The notes beneath the pieces are model-generated. The model saw nothing but the letters and a program-made list of their open reading frames with translations, had not been told where the DNA came from and made no database searches. Of a stretch of DNA of 64,000 nucleotides, positions 23,656 through 32,578 are shown one piece after another; positions within the stretch are counted from its first letter, which is position 1; every line of letters begins with the position of its first letter. The stretch spans positions 248,001-312,000 of the forward strand of contig DASXUX010000095.1 in assembly GCA_036504595.1 (NCBI GenBank), given 5' to 3'. Made by a program: the position numbers and the translations under genes. Source of the stretch: DASXUX01 sp036504595 (GTDB taxonomy: Bacteria > Planctomycetota > SZUA-567 > H5-PLA8).

Positions 23656-25059
23656 TTACTTGTACGCGGGCAGATACTCCCCGTGCGCCTTGATCAGGTC
23701 GTCGCACATCGCCCGGATCTGGTCGAGCGTCAACTCGGCGGACGTGTGCGGATCAAGCATGGCGGCCTGGTAGATGTAGTCTTTCTTCCGGGTCAGAGCC
23801 GCTGAGACCGTGAGCAACTGCACGTTGATGTTCGTGCGGTTCACGGCGGCGCACGCTTCCGGCAAGTCGCCAACGTAACAGCCCTGCACGCCATTGCGAT
23901 CCACCAGACAGGGAACCTCCACGCACGCGCGCCGCGGCAGGTTGGAAATCAGATCGCCTGTGTTCAGGACGTTGCCGTGGATGCGCGTGGGATTGCCGGT
24001 CTCGATGGCCTCCATGATATAGCTGCCGAATTCGCCGCCACGCTCATGCGACAACGTCGGGTTCTTGACCAGCTCGTGGCTGCGCTTCTTCCAATCCGCA
24101 ATCTGGTTGATGCAGCGGCGCGGGTATTCGTCGAGCGGAATGTTGAACTCGTCGATCAGTTCCGGATAGTCGCGCTTGATAAACCACGGCACGTATTCGG
24201 CGGTGTGCTCGCTGGATTCGGTAATGTAGTAGCCGAAATGCTGCATCATCTGCAAGCGCACCATGTCCCACGCCATGCTCACGGGGAACTTCTGCCGCCA
24301 CTTCTCGGGGTCGCTCTTCTTCGCCTGTTCAATCAGTTTCTTGGGGCCCTTCTTGCGCAAGACCGCCAAGCCTTCGGCCGCTTTCCGCTTGATCGCCGGG
24401 TAGAGATCCTTCCCGCCATCGGTGATCTCCAGCAGCCAGGCCTGATGATTGATGCCCGCGATCTTCCACTGCAACTTCTTCACGCCTTTATCGAGCTGCA
24501 ATTCGCGCAGGAGCCATTCGGCGCAGCCCTGCACGGAATGACACAGGCCGACGCCGCGAATGCTCGAACCTTCCAGCAGCGCGCCGGTGATCATGGCCAT
24601 CGGGTTGACATAATTCAGGAACCATGCGTTGGGGCAGACTTTTTCCATGTCGCGCGCGAAGTCCAGCACGACGGGAATCGTGCGCAACGAACGAAACACG
24701 CCGCCGATGCCGAGCGTATCGGCAATGGTCTGGCGCAGGCCGTACTTTTTGGGAATCTCGAAATCGATCACGGTGCTGGGCTTGTAGCCGCCCACCTGGA
24801 TCGCGTTCACGACGTAGTTGGCGCCCTGCAGAGCCGCGCGGCGGTTGGGCTTTCCCAGATGCGTGCTGATGGTCGCCCGGCCGCGATTCACGTTCTTGTT
24901 GATGATACCGAGCATCTGCGCCGATTCCGTCAACCGCGCCGCATCAATGTCGTAGAGTGCAATGTGACTGTCCTGCAGCGCAGGCGTGCATAGCGAATCG
25001 CCGAGAATGCTCTTGGCAAACACAGTGCTGCCGGCGCCCATGAATGTGATTTTTGGCAT
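23656..25059 (-). CDS. glycoside hydrolase family 4 (alpha-galactosidase/alpha-glucosidase type)
   Basis: 467 residues from MPKITFMGAGS, with GAGGAG upstream. GH4 enzymes use NAD+ and a divalent metal and cleave alpha-glycosides by an oxidation-elimination route. Visible features: the Rossmann motif FMGAGSTVFAKSI, DIDAARL, NYVNPMAM, the metal-binding CHS in GLCHSVQG (about residue 176), the INHQAW segment with a second metal-site histidine, and GGEFGSYIMEAIETG. No signal peptide, so the enzyme is cytoplasmic. It is isolated from any visible sugar transporter. Sugar specificity cannot be read. Confidence 0.93.
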   Translation of the reverse strand: MPKITFMGAGSTVFAKSILGDSLCTPALQDSHIALYDIDAARLTESAQMLGIINKNVNRGRATISTHLGKPNRRAALQGANYVVNAIQVGGYKPSTVIDFEIPKKYGLRQTIADTLGIGGVFRSLRTIPVVLDFARDMEKVCPNAWFLNYVNPMAMITGALLEGSSIRGVGLCHSVQGCAEWLLRELQLDKGVKKLQWKIAGINHQAWLLEITDGGKDLYPAIKRKAAEGLAVLRKKGPKKLIEQAKKSDPEKWRQKFPVSMAWDMVRLQMMQHFGYYITESSEHTAEYVPWFIKRDYPELIDEFNIPLDEYPRRCINQIADWKKRSHELVKNPTLSHERGGEFGSYIMEAIETGNPTRIHGNVLNTGDLISNLPRRACVEVPCLVDRNGVQGCYVGDLPEACAAVNRTNINVQLLTVSAALTRKKDYIYQAAMLDPHTSAELTLDQIRAMCDDLIKAHGEYLPAYK

Positions 25060-25261
25060 GATGCTCCTCTTTTGGCTTTCAGCCGCGTGCCAGCGGCAAC
25101 AGCCCCGTACAGAAAGTGTCAACGTAAGCGACGAGACTAGCGCGCCTGGGCGGCGGACTCAAGAGCTTTGGCGAGGCCGCACGCCGCCACAATCCGCGAA
25201 AGTTTTCCCGGCCCCGCCCGTTATTCCTCACAGAACAGGAGCACGAGAGGAGGGAAGCGAT

Positions 25262-25705
25262 ATGCGCAAGTCCACCAAAAACCCACACGCGGAGGAACAG
25301 GATTCCGTCGGCCATAACCGGCCCTGGGTCTACTTCATGATCGATTGTTTCTTCCTGGTCACGCAGTTCTTTGTGCTTACCTTTCACGTCAAAGTCGCTG
25401 AGGTCGTCCTGCCGCAGAAGCTTCCGCCCGGCGCCTATCCGCCCGGACACGGAGATTCGTTCTCCCGCACCGTTCGCGTGCACGTTTCGCAGCAAGGCGC
25501 CGCGCTCTCTTACAGCATGAACTCCCAGCCCGGCACGTTGAACGACCTGGAGGCTGGGTTGAGCGCTGTGCGACAGGCGAGCCATTCCTGCACTGTTAAA
25601 GTCTCGTACGACTCCGATGTGCCGTTTGGAGCAGTGATGGCCGTCTTCAACGCCTGCACTAAGACTGGAATCAACCAGTGCGGCCTCGTGCCGCTGCGAG
25701 GCTGA
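25262..25705 (+). CDS. ExbD/TolR-like protein without ExbB partner
   Basis: 147 residues; ATG 25262 follows GAGGAGGGAAGCGAT, so the longer open frame upstream is rejected. A single membrane helix near the N-terminus, WVYFMIDCFFLVTQFFVLTF (about 22-41), has the ExbD pattern with the functional Asp at MID; a periplasmic domain of about 100 residues follows with a C-terminal fold including VSYDSDVPFGAVMAVFNACT, like the ExbD peptidoglycan-binding part. No exbB or tonB gene is adjacent; it is divergent from the GH4 gene. Either an orphan using an ExbB encoded elsewhere or a specialised paralogue. Confidence 0.75.
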   Translation: MRKSTKNPHAEEQDSVGHNRPWVYFMIDCFFLVTQFFVLTFHVKVAEVVLPQKLPPGAYPPGHGDSFSRTVRVHVSQQGAALSYSMNSQPGTLNDLEAGLSAVRQASHSCTVKVSYDSDVPFGAVMAVFNACTKTGINQCGLVPLRG

Positions 25706-25787
25706 CGTTTCGCGTTTTGTCTTTTGGGGCCGCCGGATTTATACTCTGTTCTCTGTCGCGGAACGAGGACGACGAAGGATCTGCAAC

Positions 25788-26672
25788 ATGCTCATGCGAA
25801 TGCCGGCTATCTGTGCGCTGTTCTTGCTGCTATTCAGCGGAATGAATACGAGCGCTGAGGAGCCGGCGCCATCCGAAAAGAAGGATGCAGCCGCGCCGGA
25901 GAAGAAAGAGGAACCCGCCACTCCCGCTGCCGACAAAAAAGAAGCGCCCGCCGCGGCCGTCGAGAAGAAACCCGCCGGGCCGCCGCCTGCCTACCCGCTC
26001 AAGTCGGAATGGTTCTCGCAGGTGGCGGACTTGATGCCGGACGACAAGCAGGGCGGCGACGTTGATGAGGCGCAACAAGTCGAGCAGCACGCGCTGATGG
26101 ATGTGCTGACTGCCCTACAGGCCAGCAGCGACCAGCACCTGAAGAACAGCGTCGACAACGAGGCGAAGTTTAGGCCGCTGATGATGGAGGCCGAAAAGTT
26201 CCGCGGGCACGTCGTTCAGGTTCGCGGGACGCTTGAGGTCTCCGAGCGTTTTCCGCTGCCCGAAAACAGTTTAGGAATCAGCGAAGTCTACCGAGGACAA
26301 CTCTCCAACATCACCGGGCAGATTTACTCGTTCATTTGCATTGAACGCCCCTCTCCGGAACTGATGAAACATCCGGTGCGCGTCACGGGCGTCTTCCTGA
26401 AGCGGTACGCGTTCAAAAATCGCCTTGCCGGCACAAAGCTGACGTGGACGCCACTGGTCATCGCGCGCAACGTGAAAGAGTTCTCCGAGGCGGACGTGCC
26501 GACGAGATGGTCCTCCATGACATCCCTGCTGGTCGGACTGCTCTGCCTGCTCCTCGTGGCTAGAATCCTGATGAGTTTCCGAACCATGCGCCAGCGGCAG
26601 GCGCGGGACAACCCGTTCACGCGGAAGCGATTGGCGGCCGAGAAGAAGTCGGACTTGCCAAGACCAAATTGA
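25788..26672 (+). CDS. secreted membrane-anchored protein, unknown function
   Basis: 294 residues. Signal peptide (MPAICALFLLLFSGMNTSA), then an Ala/Lys/Pro/Glu-rich disordered segment (about 25-68), a folded part with HVVQVRGTLEVSERFPLP and HPVRVTGVFLKRYAF that could be an OB-like beta fold, and a C-terminal membrane helix (about 247-265) followed by a basic tail. The AAGGA before the ATG supports the start. Co-directional with the ExbD-like gene (82-bp gap). Not recognised as a named family. Confidence 0.75.
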   Translation: MLMRMPAICALFLLLFSGMNTSAEEPAPSEKKDAAAPEKKEEPATPAADKKEAPAAAVEKKPAGPPPAYPLKSEWFSQVADLMPDDKQGGDVDEAQQVEQHALMDVLTALQASSDQHLKNSVDNEAKFRPLMMEAEKFRGHVVQVRGTLEVSERFPLPENSLGISEVYRGQLSNITGQIYSFICIERPSPELMKHPVRVTGVFLKRYAFKNRLAGTKLTWTPLVIARNVKEFSEADVPTRWSSMTSLLVGLLCLLLVARILMSFRTMRQRQARDNPFTRKRLAAEKKSDLPRPN

Positions 26673-26678
26673 AATTCC

Positions 26679-26713
26679 GGGTATCGGGTATGGGGTATAG
26701 GGTCTCGGGTGCG
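26679..26713. repeat. heptamer array (unit GGGTATC)
   Basis: GGGTATC, GGGTATG, GGGTATA, GGGTCTC, GGGTGCG: five exact 7-base steps. The likely GTG start of the following glycosyltransferase is the end of this array. Confidence 0.8.
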
Positions 26714-27917
26714 GCTTGTGACAAGAACTGATTCCGCAGCCGGTGGCGCATCGCCCACACTCCCCCACCCCGTCCGAGTGTTTCATCTCACCGCGGCCGA
26801 AAGCATGCTTTTCCCCATCCTGCGGGAACAGCTCCTGTTCTTACGCAGTGCCGGATTCGAGATTCACACTGCGAGCATCGACGGACCCCTTGGACGGCGC
26901 ATTCAAGAGGACGGTTTTCCGTGGACGGCCGTTCCGTTCTCGCGGGAAGTCGCTCCACTCGCCGACTGGCGCGCGTTGCGATTTGTCGAGAATTTCTGTC
27001 GCGAGCAGCGCTTCTCGATCGTGCACACTCACACGCCGAAGGCGAACGTCATCGGGCAGTGGGCGGCGCGGCGCGCGGGCGTTCCCATCGTTGTGCAGAC
27101 GCTGCACGGCTTTTACTTTCACGACCGGATGAACTGGCTGAAGCGCCGCGTGTGGGTGGCCGTCGAGCGATTCTCTGCGAAGCATTCCAGCCACATCCTC
27201 TGTCAAAACCCCGAAGACGTCGAAACCGCGCTGCGCCTGCGCATCGCGCGCCCGGAGCAGATCAGCCTGTTGGGCAACGGCGTCGATCTGCAACGGTTCA
27301 GCCCTGCGGATGATTTGCGCCGGCGAGAGGCCCGAGCGAAACTCAATATTCAGCAGGATGCGCTCGTGGTTGGAATGGTCGGGCGGCTGGTTTCGGAAAA
27401 AGGATTTCCCGAGTTCGTTGCCGCCGGTGAACGCCTTGCCGGGCGTTTCCCTAAACTCCATCTGCTCGCCGTAGGACACCAACTGGTCAGCGAACGGGCT
27501 GGCGAAGGCTGGACGCCGCCGGCCAGTGGCCCGCTAAAGCAGCGAATGACCGTCCTCGTCAACCGCGATGATATGCCGGACCTGTATGCCGCGATGGACC
27601 TGAACGTGCTGCCCTCGCACCGGGAAGGCTTTCCGCGCGTGCTCATCGAAGGCGCCGCCTGCGGGTTGGCGCAAGTCGCCACGTACATCCGCGGTTGCCG
27701 TCAGACGATCGACGACGGGAAAACGGGCCTGCTGGTGGAAGTGGGCGATGTGTCGGGCTTGGCCGCGGCCATCGAGAGGCTGCTTAATGACGGTGGTCTG
27801 CGCACGGAGATGGGACGTGCCGCGCGAGAGAAAGCGCTTGCGGAATTCGACCAGACAAAGGTATTTGAGAAAGTCGCAGCCCACTATCGCCAACTGTTAT
27901 CAATGCTTGTTCATTAG
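26709..27917 (+). CDS. glycosyltransferase family 4 (GT-B fold)
   Basis: 402 residues from a GTG that lies in the heptamer array; the conserved fold starts at PVRVFHLTAAE (about residue 21), so the first 20 residues may be repeat-derived. Features: HTHTPKANVIGQWAARRAG and LHGFYFHDRMN in the acceptor half, LLGNGVDLQRFSP, VGMVGRLVSEKGFPEF and the C-terminal nucleotide-sugar site PSHREGFPRVLIEGAACG, with E-x7-E spacing typical of GT4. Probably adds sugars in exopolysaccharide or lipid-linked glycan synthesis. No cluster around it. Confidence 0.9.
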   Translation: MRLVTRTDSAAGGASPTLPHPVRVFHLTAAESMLFPILREQLLFLRSAGFEIHTASIDGPLGRRIQEDGFPWTAVPFSREVAPLADWRALRFVENFCREQRFSIVHTHTPKANVIGQWAARRAGVPIVVQTLHGFYFHDRMNWLKRRVWVAVERFSAKHSSHILCQNPEDVETALRLRIARPEQISLLGNGVDLQRFSPADDLRRREARAKLNIQQDALVVGMVGRLVSEKGFPEFVAAGERLAGRFPKLHLLAVGHQLVSERAGEGWTPPASGPLKQRMTVLVNRDDMPDLYAAMDLNVLPSHREGFPRVLIEGAACGLAQVATYIRGCRQTIDDGKTGLLVEVGDVSGLAAAIERLLNDGGLRTEMGRAAREKALAEFDQTKVFEKVAAHYRQLLSMLVH

Positions 27918-28056
27918 CCGTTGCCTGCACGTGGCAGAGCGCCGCTGCGCCATGCGGCAAACGCAACCCCGTCGATGTACCAACGTGTAACCATGCGTAG
28001 GAATCTGTGTAGCTTCTTCACGTATCCGTTTTGAAAACCACATTGTTGGCCACGCT

Positions 28057-28119
28057 ATCACTCGCCACTCACCAATCAACAAGTACCAATCACCAAGTAA
28101 CACTCACCAATTACCAACT
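28057..28119. repeat. heptamer array (unit ACCAATC)
   Basis: Nine exact 7-base steps (63 bp): ATCACTC, GCCACTC, ACCAATC, AACAAGT, ACCAATC, ACCAAGT, AACACTC, ACCAATT, ACCAACT. No complementary arm is seen nearby. Confidence 0.85.
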
Positions 28120-28159
28120 GGCGTATTCCTTGCGTATTGCGCTTCCGCCTGACGTTTAG

Positions 28160-28330
28160 GATCGTCCGGTCGGGCAAGGCGACCTGAGGGAATGAGCCTC
28201 ACGCAAGAGGTGCCTGTCGGAAGTGGCAGCAACGTGGCACCCGAAGCACCGGACGGCAACGAAGCAAGCGTTCCCTCTGGCTGAGGGAAACGGACAAATC
28301 CACGGGCGGCTGCCATTTTAGGAGAGGACA
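28160..28330 (+). ncRNA. structured 5' leader RNA of unknown class
   Basis: A perfect 7-bp closing stem GTCCGGT (28164-28170) with ACCGGAC (28248-28254) encloses further stems: CCTC/GAGG (28197-28200 with 28207-28210), GGTGCC/GGCACC (28209-28214 with 28235-28240, alternative to the previous stem) and CTGTC/GGCAG. A separate hairpin TTCCCTC/GAGGGAA (28271-28277 with 28283-28289) follows, then GGAGAGGA and the ATG of the Cys-rich protein. The multi-branched arrangement resembles a riboswitch or structured leader, but no known consensus (TPP, cobalamin, SAM, glycine, SRP) was matched by eye. Confidence 0.4.
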
Positions 28331-28332
28331 AC

Positions 28333-29307
28333 ATGCGTGTAAGTGTCAGTTCGTTGTTGTGTGCGGCGGCACTTGTGGCCGGCACCTGTTTCGCCGCGAC
28401 CGATGAATTCCCGTACCGGGAAGGAGCGTTCCCGCCGGCCCAGCCAGGTCAATGCTGGTGTCTGTTCACCATTCCAGCGAAGTTCCGCACCGAAAACTAC
28501 CAGGTCTGCACGAAGCCGGCGACCTGCAGCTATGAAACCATTCCGGCAGTGTATGAAACCCGCACAGAGCAGGTGTGCGTCAAGCCAGAAAGCAAACGTT
28601 GCATCACGATCCCGGCCGAATTCCGAACCGAGACCTATCAGGAATGCGTGAAGAAGGAGCATTGCGAGAAGGAAAAGATCCCCGCCGTATACGAGACCCG
28701 CTGCGAGCAGGTCTGCGTCGAAAAAGAAAAGACGAGAACGCACAAGATCCCGGCGGTGTGGCGGACCGAAGAGTACCAGGTCTGCGTCGAACCGTCGCAT
28801 AGCGAATGGCGCAGGACCGACTGCCCGACGGGGAACTTCCCGGCAAGCGCGGACATGAAGATGGACGCCGGCCAGTGCTGGTGCCTGACGACCATCCCGG
28901 CCCGGTATGAAACGCGGACGCGGAAAGTCTGCGCGGAAAAAGAACGGTGTGTTGAGGAGATCATTCCAGCCAGGTTCGAGACTCGCGAAAAGAAGGTCTG
29001 CGTGCAGAAGGAGACCGAGCGCAAGTATACGATCCCGGCCGTCTATGAAACCCGCACGCGCCAGGTTTGCGTGAAGAAAGAGAGCAAGATGTACGAGACG
29101 ATCCCCGCGGAATTCAGGACCGTCGAAAAACAGGTCTGCGTGAAGCCCGAAAGCAAACGGCGGATCGAGATTCCCGCCGTGTTCGAGACACGCACCCGTG
29201 AAGTGTGTGTGGAACCGGCGCGCAAGGTCTGGCGCCGAACCGATTGCAGCAACCCCCAGAACACCAACTTCCAGGCTCCCCCACCCTCCGGGAGCACCGG
29301 TTACTAG
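28333..29307 (+). CDS. secreted Cys-rich repeat protein (ten IPA-type repeats)
   Basis: 324 residues: signal peptide (VSSLLCAAALVAGTCFA), then ten repeats of about 23 residues with consensus IPAVYETRTxQVCVKxESK. They form two blocks of five; each block opens with GQCWC and closes with WRRTDC, so a whole block was duplicated. Each unit carries one regular Cys plus variable extra Cys. The composition (alternating charged and beta-prone residues) suggests an extended beta-rod or surface layer/wall protein, which is inference. ATG is preceded by GGAGAGGA. A strong terminator follows at 29333. No named family recognised. Confidence 0.85.
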   Translation: MRVSVSSLLCAAALVAGTCFAATDEFPYREGAFPPAQPGQCWCLFTIPAKFRTENYQVCTKPATCSYETIPAVYETRTEQVCVKPESKRCITIPAEFRTETYQECVKKEHCEKEKIPAVYETRCEQVCVEKEKTRTHKIPAVWRTEEYQVCVEPSHSEWRRTDCPTGNFPASADMKMDAGQCWCLTTIPARYETRTRKVCAEKERCVEEIIPARFETREKKVCVQKETERKYTIPAVYETRTRQVCVKKESKMYETIPAEFRTVEKQVCVKPESKRRIEIPAVFETRTREVCVEPARKVWRRTDCSNPQNTNFQAPPPSGSTGY

Positions 29308-29332
29308 CTGAAGTCATTCCTCCCATCGATGC

Positions 29333-29366
29333 CGGCCGGCTCAGATCTTTGAGCCGGCCGTTTTTT
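29333..29366 (+). terminator. rho-independent terminator of the Cys-rich repeat gene
   Basis: CGGCCGGCTCA (29333-29343) pairs perfectly with TGAGCCGGCCG (29350-29360), loop of 6, followed by six T (29361-29366). Confidence 0.92.
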
Positions 29367-29402
29367 GTTCCCGCCTTGACGTGCGCACACCCCTCGCTCG
29401 TC

Positions 29403-30881
29403 TTATTCCTTGCGAACCAGATAAGCAACCTCGGCGTTCCACGGCTGGCCGAAGCACACCCGCAGCTTCGCGACGCGCTCGACTCGATAGAACTGCGTGA
29501 CCAGGTAGCAGAAGCCATCGTAGTGGAAGCTCTGCGGGTAATAGATAAGCATGCGTTCAAACTTCTTCTCGCGAAAGGGCTCGGTAAACTTGAGCAATGG
29601 CAGCCGGTCTGGCGGAAGGGTGCGCATGTGGGTCGGTTCGACAAAGTACCGCAACGTGCTCGGCCGGTCCGCGACCGGAGCCCAGAACCGCTCGCAGTAA
29701 ACAGGTCCCGCCGCTGCTTGCAGGAACTCCGCCGCTCGCCGCGCTTCGGCCCACTCGTCCTTTGTCGGTCCCTCGAAGACCTTTGAGTAGGGATGCTGCA
29801 AAAAGAGCTGCAACGCGAGCATTGCAGCGGCTCCGGCCAGCACCCGCTCACGCCTCCAGGAAGCCTGCAGCAGGTCGTGCACACTCAGTACCGTGGCCAG
29901 CACGAACCCCAGGTACGCCGGCAAAAAGTAGTTTGTGCCGCTGCAATCATAGAGGACCAAACCAATCACCGCGCTGTGAGCCACGATGTAGGTGTCCAGC
30001 ATATCCCATTTGCGTTTTACGATATGGGTGACCATCCGAACGGCGCTCACCACAATCACCACCGCCAGCGCAGTCACCTCCGGCATCAGGAGCGCCCCGA
30101 ACCGCTCGGCTTCGAACGTCCGTCGCACCGTGAGGAAGAACATTGCATCGAGCATCACCGGACCAAACCGCCAGAGCGAGAGCCCCAGAAATGCGCCGCA
30201 GAAAATGCCCGTCGCCGCGATTGCCAACAGTCCCTGTCGCCAGCGGCTAATAACAAGATGCAGCAGTACCGCGGCCACACCGATCAATGCGGTCTGTTTG
30301 GTGAAGAGCGCCAGCGCGGCGAACAGCGCACCCAGCACGATCCGCCCTGTAGATGCCCGCGATGTGGCCTCGGGCAGTTCAGTCAGGCAGTACAAGCTTG
30401 CCAGCGCGAACATCGCCATCCAGCCATCGCAACGCACGTAGGTCAGAAATTGAGCGCTGCTGTAGCAGCAGGGAAGCAGCAGCACGCCGGCGGCGATCAG
30501 CGCCTTCGGTGCGCCCGCACGTTTCAGGAACAGGCCAATCAGCAGCATGCTCCCGAACAGCGGCACCAGCGAGAGCAACCGCAGCATCGCCAATGTTGGC
30601 GGGAACACATGTCCTGCCAGCCACATGATCGTTGGAAACACTGGCGGGTAAACGTTGCCAATCAGCGGAAAACCAGTCGAATCACTGTAGATCGTCTCGC
30701 CGTGCAGCAGCCGATGCAAGTACACGAGCTGGTCGCCTTCGGCGATCACATAATCCAGCGGATAGTCAGCAATCGAGAACGTGAACAGCGGAACAGCGGC
30801 CGCCCGAATCGCCAAAACCACGAGAACCGCGGCAACCAGAACGCGCTGCGCTTTGACGGTCATCGGCAAAGGCTGGGGCAT
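29403..30881 (-). CDS. polytopic membrane glycosyltransferase-like protein (GT39/ArnT type)
   Basis: 492 residues from MPQPLPMTVK, with GGAG upstream; the frame is open 27 nt further. About ten or eleven membrane helices. After the first helix comes an acidic loop (YVIAEGDQLVYLHRLL), the place where GT-C enzymes carry the catalytic Asp/Glu, and a C-terminal soluble tail of about 100 residues. This fits a lipid-linked sugar transferase such as the PMT/ArnT group, but a precise family cannot be assigned. Convergent with the Cys-rich repeat gene. Confidence 0.75.
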   Translation of the reverse strand: MPQPLPMTVKAQRVLVAAVLVVLAIRAAAVPLFTFSIADYPLDYVIAEGDQLVYLHRLLHGETIYSDSTGFPLIGNVYPPVFPTIMWLAGHVFPPTLAMLRLLSLVPLFGSMLLIGLFLKRAGAPKALIAAGVLLLPCCYSSAQFLTYVRCDGWMAMFALASLYCLTELPEATSRASTGRIVLGALFAALALFTKQTALIGVAAVLLHLVISRWRQGLLAIAATGIFCGAFLGLSLWRFGPVMLDAMFFLTVRRTFEAERFGALLMPEVTALAVVIVVSAVRMVTHIVKRKWDMLDTYIVAHSAVIGLVLYDCSGTNYFLPAYLGFVLATVLSVHDLLQASWRRERVLAGAAAMLALQLFLQHPYSKVFEGPTKDEWAEARRAAEFLQAAAGPVYCERFWAPVADRPSTLRYFVEPTHMRTLPPDRLPLLKFTEPFREKKFERMLIYYPQSFHYDGFCYLVTQFYRVERVAKLRVCFGQPWNAEVAYLVRKE

Positions 30882-30904
30882 TCCGATCTCCGCAGGGATG
30901 GGTG

Positions 30905-30952
30905 GCACGCACGTGATTGGCGCCGGCCGTTTGGTGCCAATCTCGTGCGTGC
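30905..30952. repeat. GTGGCAC-type hairpin
   Basis: GCACGCACGTGATTGGCGCC (30905-30924) pairs with GGTGCCAATCTCGTGCGTGC (30933-30952) at 18 of 20 positions, preceded by GGTG. It lies just upstream of the membrane protein gene. Confidence 0.75.
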
Positions 30953-30962
30953 GGCTGGCCCT

Positions 30963-31006
30963 GCACGCTTAAGTTCGCGCAAACTGACGCGCGAACGTAA
31001 GCGTGC
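30963..31006. repeat. GTGGCAC-type hairpin, adjacent copy
   Basis: GCACGCTTAAGTTCGCGC (30963-30980) pairs with GCGCGAACGTAAGCGTGC (30989-31006) at 17 of 18 positions and is followed by CACC. Its stem sequence is close to copies at 40083 and 60599. Confidence 0.75.
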
Positions 31007-31015
31007 CACCCGGCA

Positions 31016-32377
31016 TTATAGCGTCCAGCCCTTGCGGTACTCGCGACGAATCAAGGCGTCGGCTTCCGGCGCATTCGTCGCCTTCATGTTCGGACCGTCC
31101 CACTCGATGCGCTTGCCCAATCGCACCGCAATGTTCCCGGCCAGAACCGATTCTGCCAGCGGACCGGCGAATTCGAAGTTCGAGGACGCCGGACGGCCGC
31201 CCTTGCAGGCGATGAAGAAGTCCAGGTGATGATCGCCCTTGGGAATTCTCGGAATCGTCGGTTCCGGCCGCTTGAACTCCTTCATCTTCGCTTCCGGAAT
31301 GATGCGCGGCGTGCCGTCGTACAGAAGCTTGCCCTTGTCTCCGATCAGCATCGTCCCGTTGTCGCCCCATTGCCGGTCCTTCTCGAGCTCCTCCGGCCGC
31401 GGCGGCAACTTCCCGCCGTCATACCAGATCAGTTTGACGGGCGGCATCTCGCCGCGTGCAGGGAACTCATATTTGATAATCGACCATAGCGGGCCGGATT
31501 CCTTCGTGCCGCCCGACGATTCGGCCTCGATGGCGGTCGGGTATTTCAGACTAAGCGCCTTATAGATAGGCGACATGGCATGGCAGCCAATATCCCCCAA
31601 CGCGCCGGTCCCAAAGTCCCACCAGCCGCGCCACTTGAAGGGGAGGTAGCACGGATTGTACGGACGTTCGGGCGCCGCGCCGAGCCACATGTCCCAGTTG
31701 ATGTGCGCCGGCACCGGCGGCGTTTCCGTCGGGCGGTCGCAGCCCTGCGGCCACCATGCACCGGGCCCCCACACTCGTTCGCCGTTCTTCTTTTGCTCCC
31801 ACCGGCCCGGCCGGTCGGTCCAGACGTGAACTTCGGTGACTTTTCCGATTGCTCCAGCCGCAATATATTCCGTCAGCAGCCGAGGGCCATCCGTCGAAGC
31901 GCCCTGGTTGCCCATCTGGGTCGCGACTTTGGCTTTGCGAGCCGCCTCGGTCACCTTGCGCGCTTCCGAGACCGAGTGTGTCAGCGGCTTCTCGCAGTAG
32001 ACGTGCTTGCCCAGGTTGATGGCCATCATGCTCGCGAACGCATGATGGTGATCGGGCGTCGCCACGAAGACGGCATCGATTTCTTTTCCCATCTCGTCAA
32101 AAAGCTTGCGGTAATCGTTGAACTTCTTTGCCTTTGGATACGCCTTCGCCGCGTGTTCAAGCGTGTTGTTATCGACGTCGCAGAGCGCCACCAGGTTCTC
32201 GCTCGCCGCCGGCCCCAGATGTCCCCCGCCCCGCCCGCCGACGCCAATGCACGCAACGTTGAGCTTCGCGCTTGGCGGAGGTGCTTCCTCGCCCAGAACG
32301 TGCGCCGGCACGATGGTCGTCGCAAACGCTGCGGCCGCCGAGGTGCCCAGGAAATTTCTGCGAGTCATACGCTTCAT
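31016..32377 (-). CDS. Tat-exported Gfo/Idh/MocA-family oxidoreductase
   Basis: 453 residues from MKRMTRRNFLGTSAAAAF, a twin-arginine signal (RRNFLG); GGAGGGCAGCGA precedes the ATG, which rejects the longer frame. Rossmann half: VACIGVGGRGGGHLGPA, ALCDVDNNTL, the FVATPDHHHAFASMMAINL segment and the family motif CEKPLTHSVSEAR. The C-terminal half holds WWDFGTGALGDIGCHAM. Exported members of this family are greatly expanded in planctomycetes; they probably oxidise or rearrange sugars with NAD-type cofactor carried through Tat. Substrate unknown. Confidence 0.93.
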   Translation of the reverse strand: MKRMTRRNFLGTSAAAAFATTIVPAHVLGEEAPPPSAKLNVACIGVGGRGGGHLGPAASENLVALCDVDNNTLEHAAKAYPKAKKFNDYRKLFDEMGKEIDAVFVATPDHHHAFASMMAINLGKHVYCEKPLTHSVSEARKVTEAARKAKVATQMGNQGASTDGPRLLTEYIAAGAIGKVTEVHVWTDRPGRWEQKKNGERVWGPGAWWPQGCDRPTETPPVPAHINWDMWLGAAPERPYNPCYLPFKWRGWWDFGTGALGDIGCHAMSPIYKALSLKYPTAIEAESSGGTKESGPLWSIIKYEFPARGEMPPVKLIWYDGGKLPPRPEELEKDRQWGDNGTMLIGDKGKLLYDGTPRIIPEAKMKEFKRPEPTIPRIPKGDHHLDFFIACKGGRPASSNFEFAGPLAESVLAGNIAVRLGKRIEWDGPNMKATNAPEADALIRREYRKGWTL

Positions 32378-32578
32378 TCGCTGCCCTCCAAAAATGCTGT
32401 CCAGCATCCGTGCTGTTTTGCCACTGACGTGGAACGTTCTGCTCGTGACAATAACAGTTACACCAGCGCACGCACGATTGCAGCCCAAAGCGCACCCGAC
32501 ACCCGGCGCCAGTCGCTCCTTGAAAATCCCGCCGCTCGCGGGCAACATACATTGGGCTTTTCATCGGGAGGTGCGTGA

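Larger units (their letters stand above)
27918..28332. other. 415-bp non-coding stretch: heptamer array and structured leader
   Basis: No gene is seen. It holds a nine-unit heptamer array (28057-28119) and the structured leader of the Cys-rich repeat protein (about 28160-28330). Confidence 0.7.

Noticed and set aside
28057..28119. Heptamer arrays considered as CRISPR repeats
   Set aside because: Units are 7 bp without spacers, and no cas gene is present.
28205..28245. Resemblance of GTCGGAAGTGGCAGCAA to the SRP RNA apical loop
   Set aside because: The 5' side is too short for the symmetric and asymmetric loops, and the surrounding folds are multi-branched rather than one long helix.
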